In this document: piece by piece, positions 48,799-59,300 of the stretch | Numbering within the stretch: position 1 is the stretch's first letter | How the letters are laid out: each line of letters starts with the position of its first letter | Source: a bacterium | GTDB taxonomy: Bacteria; Chloroflexota; Anaerolineae; Caldilineales; Caldilineaceae | DNA: 64,000 bases | NCBI GenBank assembly: GCA_016124945.1 | Contig: WGMT01000002.1 | Coordinates: forward strand, 1-64,000 | Reading direction: 5' to 3' | Translations under genes and position numbers: made by a program | Notes under the pieces: model-generated | What the model was told of the DNA's origin: nothing | Database searches by the model: none | The model's input: only the letters and a program-made list of their open reading frames with translations

Positions 48799-48868
48799 AG
48801 TGACTCCTGGAATTCATTTGGACTTCGACGGCATCGGATGCAGCGGTTGTAACTATATGGTGACAAGC

Positions 48869-48897
48869 GCTGTAAGAATTTGCATGCAATATGTCAA
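48869..48897 (-). promoter_or_regulatory. Possible promoter of the 4391-aa gene
   Basis: On the minus strand a perfect TTGACA lies at 48897-48892, with a poor -10 (TACAGC) 17 nt later, in an A+T-rich intergenic stretch about 70 nt before the ATG at 48798. Apart from the hairpin at 49078-49152, the 48799-49077 gap shows no ORF. Confidence 0.35.
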
Positions 48898-49077
48898 AAA
48901 ACTTTTGTTTAGTGTAGGTTGATTCGTTTGACTATTTTGCTTACGCAATTGTTACGAAATCTGGGCAATTCTTATGGGAATTTATATGAGAATTTAGGTT
49001 GGTTAAGGGCAAAAAGGGTGTTTTTCTATTGAATTTATGTTTTTTGTGTACCTGACAAGTTGCTCTCTCCACAGATC

Positions 49078-49152
49078 GTAGGGATTTGCGTGGGGCGGAA
49101 GGATCGCTCACCAATGAAGTGATATCTGCTTCCGCCCCACGCAAACCCCTAC
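49078..49152. repeat. Hairpin overlapping the stop codon of the 1152-aa gene
   Basis: Arms 49078-49101 and 49129-49152 pair over 24 bp with one mismatch; the loop is 27 nt. The right arm reaches the TAG stop (49152-49154) of the minus-strand gene, so the stem forms directly at its 3' end. A terminator role is possible; no clear T-run follows. Confidence 0.75.
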
Positions 49153-52100
49153 TACCGCTCGACCAGCGGCAGGAAGAGCTGGCGTTGGATCTGGGCCGGC
49201 GGCGCTGCCACAATCGGGGCGGTGGGCAGGGCCTGTTGGGTGACCGGTTCACTGGTCAGGGTAATCAACGGCTGGGTGCGCACAGGTTTGGTGGCCACCA
49301 CCGGGGCGCCGGCGGCATCAAGGCGCGCCTGGCTTCCTGGTGTAATGGTCGCCTCCAGCCGGTATTCAGAAGTCTCAAAGCCGAAGACCTCCACCTGGTA
49401 AAGCCCGCTCTGGGCAGCGGTCACGCGAATGGTCTCAACCGCACTCCCCTCCTGGTTGCTCACCAACGGCGCTGCGCCGGGATTGGGCTGCCAGATGTAG
49501 AGATCGGCGTCTCCGCTCAGCGGGGTAAGGGTGACGGCCAACTCGTCGCCCGCCTGGAGGGTGTAGCGATAGAGGCGCGCTTCCTCCTGGGCCAGGCTTT
49601 CACTGGGCGGCACGAGGTTGATGAATGCGCCGGCGGCTGTAGAGACATTGCCTTCCCCGTCGGCCGCCCAGGCGCGCAGGTACTTCACGCCCGAAGAGGG
49701 CAGCAAGGTCCACGTGAAGGCGCTTTCGGCGTTGGTGTAGTCGAGCCAACCTGATTCAGCAGCCAGCACCCAGGCGTTGGCGCCCTGGCTGTACTCGTAC
49801 TCGGCAAAGAGCACCGATTCAACCGCGCTGCCCGGCGCCGGGTCCGTGGCGGCAACATTCAGCGAAACCGCCAGCGCCTGGGTGACGTTGGCGCCCTGGT
49901 TGATGGTGAAACTGTCGACGGTTGGGGGGGTCTGGTCGAGCACGGCGGGGAGCACAGAGATGGTGCGGTTGACGGTGTTGTTGCTTTCGTTGCTCTCGCT
50001 AATCACGTTTTGCGGATCGATGTCGGCGCTGAGGACAAAGCTACCCGCACCCGGCGGCGTCCACGTGACCCCGGTGCTGCTTGCGTTGCCGTTGGGCTGA
50101 AGCTGGTCGAGTGTCCCTGTGCCAATCGGGGCGCCGTTCACGGAGAAAGCCACCGCGACCTGCTGCAACGGCTCGTCACCACCCTGGCGGCTCACGTTCA
50201 GGCCCAGGGTGAGGGCTTCGCCGGCGCGGGCGGAGATAGGATCGTTCCACAGTTGATCGCCACTACTGAAGAGATCGTCGCTGCTGCGAGCAATGCCGCT
50301 GTAGCCGTTGGGCAGGGTGGCACTCTCGCTGTTCTGGTTGTCCACGCGCACGTCATAAAGCCCCGGCGCCAAAGTGGATGGGATGGCGGCGCGTAGGTGT
50401 CCTGGCGCAATCTGTGCGGTGGTCAGGGTCTGCTCTCCCAGACGGATGACGGCATTCTGTGCGAAGTTGATGCCGTAGACGTTCAGGGTGGTGGGCACGT
50501 CCACAAAGCCCTGGCGCGGGCGCACATCGGTGATCACCGGCACCAGACTCGTCACGCGGAAGGCGCCGGCCAGGACAGCCGTGTCGCCGTTGGGGTTGAT
50601 CACGAAGAGATCGTGCAACCCAACTGGCAGGCCGGCAGGCACCACAGCGTTGATCTGCGTGCTGCTCACCAGATTCACCCCGGTCAGTTCAACGCTGCCC
50701 AGGCGCAGTGTCGGCGCGCTCGTTGTGTTGCCCTGGAAGCCGTCCCCTGTCACGGTGACGTTGCTGCTCTGTTCGCGCAACCCCTGGCTTGGGTTAATTG
50801 CCGAAAGGGACAACGGCACGGGTGTCGGGGTGGCCGTCGGCGAAACAGGTGTGGCGGTGGGCGGCACCGGCGTTGCGGTAGGCGGCACGGGTGTCGCAGT
50901 GGGCGGTATGGGTGTCGCGGTGGGCGGTATGGGTGTCGCGGTGGGCGGTATGGGTGTCGCGGTGGGCGGCACGGGTGTTGCCGTCGGCGCTACGGGTGTT
51001 GCCGTCGGCGGCACCGGCGTTGCGGTAGGCGGCACGGGTGTCGCAGTGGGCGGTATGGGTGTCGCAGTGGGCGGTACGGGTGTCGCGGTGGGCGGCACGG
51101 GTGTTGCGGTAGGCGGCACGGGTGTTGCGGTAGGGGCCGCAGGTGTTGGTGTGCGTGTCGGTGTTGGTGTAAACGTTGGCGTCGGTGTGAGCGTTGGCGT
51201 TGGTGTGTGTGTCGGCGTTGGTGTTGACGCCTGGTATTCGTATGCGCCCAGGTCAATGGCCTCGTTGACAATGCGTGGTGCGCCGCCCAGATCGAACGAT
51301 GTGGTGATGGATGTGTTGTTGCCGGCGTCAATAGCCGGGGAGCCGGCTTGCAGGCGCAGGTCCCCGGCCGTGGTGGGGGCGTTGACTGGATCGGGCGATG
51401 AGACAAACAACGGGTCGGCATCGACCAGATTGTTGACAGCATTGATGCCGCAAGCATTGTTCCATGTGCCGCCCGGATTACATCCTTGCATCAGGCTGTA
51501 GCGGATGGCGGGCGTGCTGTTGGCGTTGAAGATTGAGGCGTCGGCCGTGCCCGTTCCGCTGCTGTCCCGGTTGTTCCAGAAGATGCTGTTGCGGATCGTG
51601 GGGATTTCGCTGAGGGAGTTGAACATGCCGCCGCCTTGGTTGGCCGAATTGCCCGAGAAGGAGACGTTGACAAGTGTCGGATTGCTACCCAGGTTGTGCA
51701 TGCCGCCGCCGTTGGCGTTGGCGAAATTGCCAGAGAAAGAGGCGTTTTTGAGGGACGGTCTGCTCATGAAGTTGAACATGCCGCCGCCGCCGTTGCCGTT
51801 GGCAGAATTACTTGAGAAGGAGACATTGGTGAGTGTCGGGTTGCTGGCGGTGTTGTACATACCACCGCCTTCGTTGGCGGAATTGCCAGAGAAGGAGACG
51901 TTGGTGAGTGTCGGAAAGCTCGTGTGGTTGTACATGCCGCCGCCTTGGTTGGCGGAATTGCCAGAGAAGAAGATGTTGGTGAGTGTCGGGCGGCTCAAGA
52001 TGGAGTTGTACATACCGCCGCCACATTGCGGGCCGCAGGGAGCCACAAAAGCCCCATTCGCCAATCCCGCGGTGACGGTGAACCCGTCGAGCAGCGCCGT

Positions 52101-52610
52101 GCCGTCTGTGCCGCTGTCGGTGATGACGTGGTAAGCGTTCGTGCCGGTGATGTTGGCCGTATCAGTGACCACGCCGGTGGCGTCCACCGTGTCGTTGCGG
52201 TCGAGATCGCCGCTGAGGACGGTGACGTTTGCCACCCAATCGCGCAGAATCAGGGCTCCTTCTGTCCCTGCGAAGCCGCCGTAGAGGGCCACGCCGTTCT
52301 TGAGCTGGAAGGTGCTGTTGCGGGCGTTGTCAGTCTGTCCATCGCCGTCGTCGGGGTAGTAGACGCCTTCCGCCACCCAGATCTGGTCGCCGGATGAGGC
52401 GTCGGCCAGCGCGTCCTGTAAGCTGGTGTAGGCATTTGCCCACGATGTGCCGTTGTTGGCGCCGTCGGCGTCAACGTCGACGTAGATGATCGTCCCCTGG
52501 GCCAGGGCGGGCGTTGGGGTTGCCTGTAGCATGCCCACGGCGATGAGCAACGTCAAGAACAGGACGATCCAAAGGCGTTTTTGGCTAGAGATGAGAAGGG
52601 CGGCGTCCAT
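49152..52610 (-). CDS. Secreted beta-helix protein with IPT/CARDB/PPC domains (1152 aa), paralogue of the 4391-aa N-terminus
   Basis: ATG 52610 has AGGAG 11 nt upstream. The signal peptide ends near residue 38 (ALAQ). Residues about 39-460 form a beta-helix module with [18 protein letters not shown] rungs and a choice-of-anchor-Q end ([20 protein letters not shown]). It is nearly the same as the first module of the 4391-aa protein, including [12 protein letters not shown] and [16 protein letters not shown] linker (about 461-590) leads to IPT/TIG-like domains (605-770), a CARDB-like domain (about 780-910), an Ig-like domain and a PPC domain (about 1030-1115, [16 protein letters not shown]). 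The protein ends QLFLPLVER, a C-terminal motif shared with other secreted proteins here. Likely surface binding role; no catalytic motif. It is divergent from regulator 2. Confidence 0.9.
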   Translation of the reverse strand: MDAALLISSQKRLWIVLFLTLLIAVGMLQATPTPALAQGTIIYVDVDADGANNGTSWANAYTSLQDALADASSGDQIWVAEGVYYPDDGDGQTDNARNSTFQLKNGVALYGGFAGTEGALILRDWVANVTVLSGDLDRNDTVDATGVVTDTANITGTNAYHVITDSGTDGTALLDGFTVTAGLANGAFVAPCGPQCGGGMYNSILSRPTLTNIFFSGNSANQGGGMYNHTSFPTLTNVSFSGNSANEGGGMYNTASNPTLTNVSFSSNSANGNGGGGMFNFMSRPSLKNASFSGNFANANGGGMHNLGSNPTLVNVSFSGNSANQGGGMFNSLSEIPTIRNSIFWNNRDSSGTGTADASIFNANSTPAIRYSLMQGCNPGGTWNNACGINAVNNLVDADPLFVSSPDPVNAPTTAGDLRLQAGSPAIDAGNNTSITTSFDLGGAPRIVNEAIDLGAYEYQASTPTPTHTPTPTLTPTPTFTPTPTRTPTPAAPTATPVPPTATPVPPTATPVPPTATPIPPTATPVPPTATPVPPTATPVAPTATPVPPTATPIPPTATPIPPTATPIPPTATPVPPTATPVPPTATPVSPTATPTPVPLSLSAINPSQGLREQSSNVTVTGDGFQGNTTSAPTLRLGSVELTGVNLVSSTQINAVVPAGLPVGLHDLFVINPNGDTAVLAGAFRVTSLVPVITDVRPRQGFVDVPTTLNVYGINFAQNAVIRLGEQTLTTAQIAPGHLRAAIPSTLAPGLYDVRVDNQNSESATLPNGYSGIARSSDDLFSSGDQLWNDPISARAGEALTLGLNVSRQGGDEPLQQVAVAFSVNGAPIGTGTLDQLQPNGNASSTGVTWTPPGAGSFVLSADIDPQNVISESNESNNTVNRTISVLPAVLDQTPPTVDSFTINQGANVTQALAVSLNVAATDPAPGSAVESVLFAEYEYSQGANAWVLAAESGWLDYTNAESAFTWTLLPSSGVKYLRAWAADGEGNVSTAAGAFINLVPPSESLAQEEARLYRYTLQAGDELAVTLTPLSGDADLYIWQPNPGAAPLVSNQEGSAVETIRVTAAQSGLYQVEVFGFETSEYRLEATITPGSQARLDAAGAPVVATKPVRTQPLITLTSEPVTQQALPTAPIVAAPPAQIQRQLFLPLVER
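50850..51165 (-). repeat. 21-nt tandem repeat encoding PPTATPV linker
   Basis: About 15 units of seven codons (PPTATPV/I, with A or S variants) are followed on the N-terminal side by [12 protein letters not shown] sequence. The unit is a multiple of three, so slippage would change only linker length. The linker separates the beta-helix module from the IPT domains. Confidence 0.88.
51590..52025 (-). repeat. Beta-helix rung repeats in the 1152-aa gene
   Basis: Six imperfect coding repeats of about 63-75 nt, each encoding LTN(V/I)(S/F)FSGNSAN and GGGMYN or GGGMFN. They are the counterpart of the rung arrays in the 4391-aa gene. Confidence 0.85.
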
Positions 52611-52744
52611 AAACTTCGGTCTCCTGTTGTGGCAATATGTTGGACGGATGGTTCTGGTGTACTTTGCTTACAAAAAGGTAAGTAAAACCAAATTTTCAAA
52701 CTAAGTGTGTCGATCAAAAATGTCGGTTCTGGAAAGAGTTTAGG

Positions 52745-52770
52745 TATAATGTGTCAACAATGTGTGACAC
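52745..52770 (+). promoter_or_regulatory. Possible -10 box and operator-like inverted repeat before regulator 2
   Basis: A perfect TATAAT (52745-52750) is followed at once by GTGTCA (52751-52756) and TGACAC (52765-52770), a 6-bp inverted repeat over the likely transcription start. No good -35 was found. It lies 37 nt before the ATG at 52807, in the divergent region 52611-52806, which otherwise shows no gene. Confidence 0.4.
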
Positions 52771-52806
52771 ATCCGTCATCCCAGAAAACAAACGGTATAA
52801 CGCTTT

Positions 52807-55800
52807 ATGCAGTCCCTCTATGGTTTACAGCTTTTTGGTCCGTTCCGTCTGCAAATTGGCGAGGCCTCTCCCATGCACCTTGCCAGCGAACGTGGACAGG
52901 CGCTACTCTCTTACTTGTTGCTTCACCCCGCCCAGATGCACACTCGTGTCGCCCTGGCCGAACTTCTGTGGCCTGAACAGCCTGAAAAAAGGTCGCGCCA
53001 GAGCCTGCGCCAAATTTTGACGCGCATGCGCAGCGAGTTGGGGGGGGGGCACAAGACGATGGACAGCCTCACCCCATTTGTTGATCCCTTCATCGGCGAC
53101 TACAAAACGCTACGAGTCGACGGCTCATGCTTTGAAGTGGATGCGTTGCGCTTTCAGGCGCTGCTACAGAACTGCGCCGGACACAAACATAGCACCATGG
53201 CGCGCTGTCCCTACTGTGCCGGTCAACTGCGGCAGGCGGTGTCGCTTTATCAGGGTGAATTGCTGGCGGGCCTCGCTGTCGAAGATAGCCCCGCCTTTGA
53301 ATCATGGCTGCTCATGCAGCGTGAGCGCTTTCACCGGCAGGCAACCGATTCGTTGCAAACCTTGGTCGCCTATCACCATGCGCTAGGGGATTACGACCAG
53401 GTACGCTGTCTGGCGGAACAGTGGATCGGCCTTGATGCGTACGCAGAGGATGGTTACGTCTACATGATCGAAGCGTTGGCCCTTTTGGGCGAGCGTAGCA
53501 TGGCCCTGCTCCAATACGAGCGCTGTGTGTCGATGCTGGCCGAAGAGTTAAACGCCACGCCGAGCCGGGCATTGCTCCAACTCCACACCCGGTTGACACG
53601 CTTTCGGGAGCCGGCGGCGTTGAAACAGATGGTGCAACAGGACGCGCCCAAGCGTGGGCGGTATTTCCATTTCCCCCAATTCCTCACCCCCTTTTTTGGC
53701 CGTGAAGCGGAGATCGTCCATATCGCTGAACGGTTGGCCGATCCGCGAACACGTCTGCTCACTGTCACCGGCCCTGGTGGTATTGGCAAGAGCCGTCTAA
53801 TTGTGGAAGCGTCGCAGCACGTCAATCCACTCAACTATCCAGACGGCATCTACTTTGTGCCCCTGGCGTCGCTTACCCAACCCGCCGAGGTGATCCAGGC
53901 CATCGCCGATGCACTTTCTATCCGGCTGGACGGCGGGGGACAGCCGCAACGGCAATTGATGCGCGCCCTGGCCAAACAACGGCTGCTCCTGGTGCTAGAC
54001 AATTTTGAACAGTTGATGGAGACCGTGCCCCTGTTGATGGAATTGTTGTCGGCTGCTCCTGACGTCACCTGCCTGATCAGCTCGCGCCATCCGTTGCTGG
54101 TGCAAGCCGAACGGCAGTTGCCGCTGGACGGGCTGGCTTACCCTGCCCAAAGTGATCTCTTGCGTGACCATCAGATCACATCGGCCTTGATTGAGCAGTA
54201 CAGCGCCTTGGCCTTCTTTGTGGAAAGAGCACAGCACATTGCGCCCAACTTCACCCCACGTGGCGAAGATTGGCCTGCTATTCTCCAAATTTGCCGTCTG
54301 GTGCAAGGGATGCCGCTGGCCATTACCATGGCGGCGTCGTGGCTTTCGATCTACGACTGTGCCGGCCTCGCCGAACAGCTCGGCCACAACCTGGATCTCT
54401 TCCGTACCTCTTTTCGTGATATGCCGACACGGCACCAGAATCTGCGCGCCACTTTTGATGTCTCGTGGCGACTACTGCCCGATTCCGCCAAACAGGCGCT
54501 GGCGCGGCTTGCCGTCTTCCGCGGCACGTTTACGTCCTATGCGGCGGAGGAGGTAGGGCAGGTGTCGCCGCTGGATCTGGCTTTCTTGGTGACCCATGCC
54601 CTGGTGACACGTGCCTCTGCTGATCGATTTGTGTTGCACCAGTTACTGCGTCAATTTGCGGTGGAAAAGCTGGAAGAGAGGGGAGAAGTTGAGGCCATTC
54701 ACCGGGCCCATAGCCGCTATTTCCTGCGGCGATTGGCGGCGGAAGACGCAAACCTGGTGGGGGTGGATCAGTTCCAGGCAATTGCCCGTCTGCACGAGGA
54801 CGCGGCCAACCTCAGCGCGGCCTGGCTGGCGTCAGGTCAACACCGCGACTGGCAGATTGTACAGGAAAGCTTGGCTGCCTTTGAACATTACTGGTCGGTA
54901 ACCGGTATGCACGCCGAAGGGCTGCGTTTGGCTGCGGCGGTGGCTGAGCATCTCTCCGCCGATCTGGCGCAAGCCACGGACGCAGATACCGCGGACGCAG
55001 ATACCGCGGAGAAGGGCTGTCTATCTTTGGTTGAACGGCGCACTTTGTTGGCACGGCTGCAACTGGTGCAGGGAATCCTGTTGCGCTCACATGCGCCGCT
55101 TTCCGCCACGTTAGAGATCCTACAAAAAGCGTTGTCGACGGCTGCCGATCTGCCCGAAAGCGCCTTGGATCTGGTGGGGCAGATCCATTTGACCCTGAGT
55201 GCAAACTATAACTATCAAGGTGACCACGCAAAGTCGGAAGATCACCTCAACGAGGCATATCAACGCTTACAAGATTCTACCGACTATGCACTTCAGGCAA
55301 AGCTCTACGTCGAGTTGTCTGCCCAGGCTGGGCAAAAGGGCGATATGCCGCGTCGGCTCGCTCTCCAAAAAAAGGCGGTGGCGCTGGCCGAACAGAGCGG
55401 CGATCTATCGGTGGATTTTTACGCGCGGGGCTTTCTGGTCTTCATCCAGACCCGGTGGGGTGATTTTTCGGAGATGCACCATCATCTGGCGATCATGCTG
55501 CGCAATGCCCGTCTTGTGAAGAATGAACTGGCCGAGGCGCGCACACTCAATTTTTATGGTGGTTATTATTTCCAACTCGGCGATTTTGAACAGATGCACG
55601 ACTACAACACACAGGTGTTGCCGCTCTTTGAGAAGATCGGTGATCCTGTACATCTGGCTGTGCTTTATGCGCGCATGGCCTTACATGCACTCTTCATTGA
55701 GGATTGGAAACTGGCCATTGCCTCGGCGCAACAGGGGCTCCAGTCGTCATTGGTCAACCAGCACATGAATTTGGAGTCTATCGCTTCGATTGTACTGGGG

Positions 55801-56244
55801 CGCGCCTTTGTGCAGGTGGGCAATCTGGGCGCAGCCTGGGAAGCCTTTGCACGGGCCAGGCAAGTCTACTCGTCGCAGCGGGGAGTGACGGAGGAGTTGC
55901 AGGGCATGTTGGGGCAGGCCACGATCCACTTGATGCAGGGAGATGTTTCGGCAGCGCGTCAGACGCTTGAACCCGCCCTGCCCACGATTCTCACCGGTCA
56001 CCTGGCGGGCCTCATCGACTACGATCACATCTATGCCGACACCTATCGTGTCTTACGTGCCGCCGACGATCCTCAGGCCGAGGACGTCCTGGCGCGGGGA
56101 CACGCCATCTTCACCCGCATTGCCGCCACCATCCCCAGTGAAGTCCACCGTCGATCCTATTGGCAGAGCAACCCGGCGCGGCGGTTTGTACGCGAGGAGG
56201 TTGAGCGATTGGGGGATTGGGCGATTAAGGGATTAGGCGATTAA
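52807..56244 (+). CDS. SARP/BTAD-family transcriptional activator with NB-ARC ATPase and TPR regions (regulator 2)
   Basis: 1145 aa; the MQSLYGLQLFGPFRLQ start matches the usual first strands of this family, although no SD is seen. It has a winged-helix region (1-100, LLWPEQPEK), a BTAD (about 105-280), an NB-ARC ATPase (FGREAEIVHIAERL, Walker A TGPGGIGKSRL near 322, Walker B LLLVLDNFEQLM near 395) and a long TPR-like C-terminal part. C123, H126-x-H128 and C134-x2-C137 lie in the BTAD, where regulator 1 has a similar cluster. A 15-nt unit is tandemly repeated at about 54974-55011 (ATDADTADADTAE), an in-frame insertion. The C-terminal codons (ERLGDWAIKGLGD) belong to a palindromic repeat. It is divergent from the 1152-aa secreted gene, a plausible target. 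Confidence 0.9.
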   Translation: MQSLYGLQLFGPFRLQIGEASPMHLASERGQALLSYLLLHPAQMHTRVALAELLWPEQPEKRSRQSLRQILTRMRSELGGGHKTMDSLTPFVDPFIGDYKTLRVDGSCFEVDALRFQALLQNCAGHKHSTMARCPYCAGQLRQAVSLYQGELLAGLAVEDSPAFESWLLMQRERFHRQATDSLQTLVAYHHALGDYDQVRCLAEQWIGLDAYAEDGYVYMIEALALLGERSMALLQYERCVSMLAEELNATPSRALLQLHTRLTRFREPAALKQMVQQDAPKRGRYFHFPQFLTPFFGREAEIVHIAERLADPRTRLLTVTGPGGIGKSRLIVEASQHVNPLNYPDGIYFVPLASLTQPAEVIQAIADALSIRLDGGGQPQRQLMRALAKQRLLLVLDNFEQLMETVPLLMELLSAAPDVTCLISSRHPLLVQAERQLPLDGLAYPAQSDLLRDHQITSALIEQYSALAFFVERAQHIAPNFTPRGEDWPAILQICRLVQGMPLAITMAASWLSIYDCAGLAEQLGHNLDLFRTSFRDMPTRHQNLRATFDVSWRLLPDSAKQALARLAVFRGTFTSYAAEEVGQVSPLDLAFLVTHALVTRASADRFVLHQLLRQFAVEKLEERGEVEAIHRAHSRYFLRRLAAEDANLVGVDQFQAIARLHEDAANLSAAWLASGQHRDWQIVQESLAAFEHYWSVTGMHAEGLRLAAAVAEHLSADLAQATDADTADADTAEKGCLSLVERRTLLARLQLVQGILLRSHAPLSATLEILQKALSTAADLPESALDLVGQIHLTLSANYNYQGDHAKSEDHLNEAYQRLQDSTDYALQAKLYVELSAQAGQKGDMPRRLALQKKAVALAEQSGDLSVDFYARGFLVFIQTRWGDFSEMHHHLAIMLRNARLVKNELAEARTLNFYGGYYFQLGDFEQMHDYNTQVLPLFEKIGDPVHLAVLYARMALHALFIEDWKLAIASAQQGLQSSLVNQHMNLESIASIVLGRAFVQVGNLGAAWEAFARARQVYSSQRGVTEELQGMLGQATIHLMQGDVSAARQTLEPALPTILTGHLAGLIDYDHIYADTYRVLRAADDPQAEDVLARGHAIFTRIAATIPSEVHRRSYWQSNPARRFVREEVERLGDWAIKGLGD
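54974..55011. repeat. 15-nt tandem duplication inside regulator 2
   Basis: GCGGACGCAGATACC-type units occur about 2.5 times and encode ATDADTADADTAE between two TPR-like helices. The frame is kept. It looks like a small insertion. Confidence 0.6.
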
Positions 56245-56278
56245 GGGATTTCAGATCGTGTACACGATCTGAAATCCC
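56245..56278. terminator. Perfect palindrome between convergent genes, directly after the regulator 2 stop
   Basis: Bases 56245-56261 and 56262-56278 form a perfect 17-bp inverted repeat with no loop, starting one base after the TAA stop (56242-56244). Degenerate outer arms (GATTAGG/GGGATT units, about 56202-56304) extend it into the end of the coding sequence. It lies between the convergent ends of regulator 2 and the FG-GAP gene and could end transcription both ways. No strong T-run follows, so it may instead be a palindromic repeat element. Confidence 0.55.
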
Positions 56279-56308
56279 CTAATCCCCTAATCGCTCAATC
56301 CCCACCTC

Positions 56309-59300
56309 CTACCGATTGATCAACGGCAAGAAGATAGGCTGCCTCATAGCCGCTTCCTCGGCGCCGTCGCCCACCGGCTCGGTGAGATATTCCGCGCCGG
56401 CGTCATCTGCCGGGATCACGATTTCTGATCGACCCAAAAGAATGATCTGCTGCTCGAATTTGATGATGTTGGATGCCGAATCAACTGCGCCGAAGAGGAA
56501 CAACCAGTCGTTGTTACCCTCCTGCTGAGCAGCCGGTTCGTCGCGCTCGTCGCCGGTGATGTCGACGAACAGGGGCGTGTCGGTGAAACTGACCAGCACC
56601 ACGTCGTCGTTGTCATATCCGGCGCTCAGGCCACTGAAGCGGGCCTGCCCCTGTGGATCACGCCAGCCTTCGCGCAGCACGATGGTGAATCTATCCCTGC
56701 CGTTGCCGCCGGCGGCGATAAGGGTGCCGTTACCGTCAAGGAGGGTGTCATTGCCATCGCCGCCGATGAGCTGGTCGTATTCGCCGCCGCCACCGTTGAG
56801 GACATCGCTGCCGTTGCCGCCATCGATGTAGTCGTTGCCGTCGAAACCGAGAATAAGGTCCACCCCGTCACCGCCACACAGGACGTCGTCGCCGCTCAAT
56901 CCGATGATCAGATCGTTGCCGCCGAGGCCCAGGATGAGATCCGGCCCGTCGGTGCCGGTGAGTGTATTGCCCAGGTTGTTGCCTACCTGGATGTCGCCGT
57001 CCCAGTCTGGGGCGAAGAATGTCCCCTCTGGGCTGAGGTAGACGGTGTAGCCGCCGCAGCTATCCACCACTGTCCCCACAGGATCGGGATCGTTAACCTC
57101 AATGATCGTGGTGTAGTCGGTGAAGCCGCCGTCCTTGTCGGCGATGCGAGCGAGGACGGTGCGGCTGCTGACGCCTGTCAGAAACTCTGCCGGCACTGTG
57201 ATCGACGCATCTGCAACGTTGCTGACATCGAAGATGCCGTCGTTGTCGAAGTCGTAGCTGTAGCGGAAGCCGGCGTTGGTGTCGGCTGTGGAGGGATCTC
57301 GCTGTTCACTAAAGCTGACAACTGCACTGCTGCCGTCATCCACCGGGCCGTTGTTGGTCAACGTCGCCGTGGGCGCCACATTTCTAATCTCCACCTCAGC
57401 GCCGGCGATAGCAGCATCCACCCCGGGGCTTTCAGCAATGGCCAGGCCGCCGAAGGCTGTCGGCCCGTCGTCAACCGAATCTGTGAAGGTGTAGAGGGCA
57501 CGCTGACCTGCGGCAAGCGTGATGCCTTCGGCCAACAACACATCTGTACGGACGCTGACGTTGGTCGCCGGGCCTTCACCATTGTTGACGACCTCTACGG
57601 TTTGGGTAAAGGTATCGCCTTCATTGACAACGCTAGGGCTGATTGTGTACCAGATGTCGAGAACAGGTCGGCCTACGACGATGATCTCTGCCGTAGCGCT
57701 GCCTGTGGTGGAACCATAGCTGAAGCCCGCCTCGCTGCTTACGCGTTCGCCAGGTGTGGCAATGACAAAGCCGTTGTAGACGAAGCTCACCGTGCTGTTG
57801 GGCGCCACATCACCTTCCCATGTAATGAACTCACCTTTGCTGACCCCGCTCAGCTCAACCGAGCTGGGCGCCTCCAGGAATTCTCCAAAGATGACCGCCA
57901 AAGGCACGACACTAAAGAAAGAGACGCCCTCTGCCACCGCTGAGCCGACATTGCGAAGGTTCACGGTGTAGGTAACCAAGCTGCCGGGCGTCACCGGAGA
58001 AGCAGGTTCGACGCTTTTTTCCACTGTCAGAACAACGGGGTCAAGCACAGTGATGGTGGTCTCTATGATGTCAACGGAGTCGCCCTGCGAGGCAAAGAGT
58101 GCGGCGGTGTAGACGCCAGGGGCCGCGTAGGTGTGGCTGGTCTGTGCGCCGCTGCCAGTGTTGCCGTCGCCGAAGTCCCAGGAGTAGGAAACACCCGTGC
58201 CGCCGGTGATGGTGGCGGTGAAGGCTGTGCTCTGGCCGAGGAGGGTCGGGCTGTCGTTCTCGACGTTGAGTCCACTGATGGGGACATCGTCGACGCGCAT
58301 GCTGAGCGCGTCGCAGCCCTGTCCGTTGTCTTTGTCCGTCACACAGATTTGGACGATGTAGGCACCGGAGGTGTTGTAGATCCGGCTTGCGCTGACCGTG
58401 TTCCCGTCGATGACGGCTGCCGTTGTCACACCGCCACGCCATTCTACGGTGGCGCTGTGTGTGTCGGCGCGCCCGGGGTCGCTAAATGTCGCAGTGACCG
58501 TCACCCGATTGCCTGCTGTGACGGCCTGTGGGCCCCCTGCTGTAACAGTGGGCGCTATGTTGTTGACCTGCACACCGGCACTGTCGGTGATGGGCGGCGT
58601 CTGGTTGCTGGAGACGCGTGCCGTGTTGATCAGTGTATCCGGCCCGTCGACTGCGGTCGAGCTATAGGTGTAGGTGACGGTTTCACCTGCGGCCAGTGTT
58701 TCGCCAAGCGCCAGGACGTTGCTGTCGATCAGCGGGCTACTGCTTGAGGTGCTGACGCTGACATTCGTTGCCGAGATCTGGCCGACGTTGGCGACGACGA
58801 TGGTGTAGTTCACCGTGCCACCTTCGTCGATTTCGGCGACGTTGGCCGTCTTCTCGACGGTGAGATTAGGGGGAGCCGGTGGGCCGGCGATCGTGTTGCC
58901 GAAGACATAGGCTGCACCGGCATCCGAGCCGCCCGAGTCTTCGAGCCAGGCGCCGACGACGACGGTGTCGCTGCTGATGCTTACCGCACGGCCAAATAAG
59001 TCGTTTGCCTGTGCGTCGCTTGCCTCTATCTTCTCTACCTCTCCCCAGGTGTCTGTGCCGCCTTCATCGCGCTGAAAGATGTAGGCTGCGCCGGCATTGC
59101 TGCCGCCCGTGTCTTGGAGAGGAGCGCCGACAACGATCTGACCGCCGTCAATGTGCGCGGAAAAGCCGAACTGGTCGTTTGCCTGAGCGTCGCTTGCCTG
59201 AATTTTGTGTACTTGCCCCCAGTTGCCTGCGCCGCCTTGGTTTCGCTGGAAGATGTAGGCTGCGCCGGCGTTGATGCCGCCGCTGTCTTCAAAGGGGACG

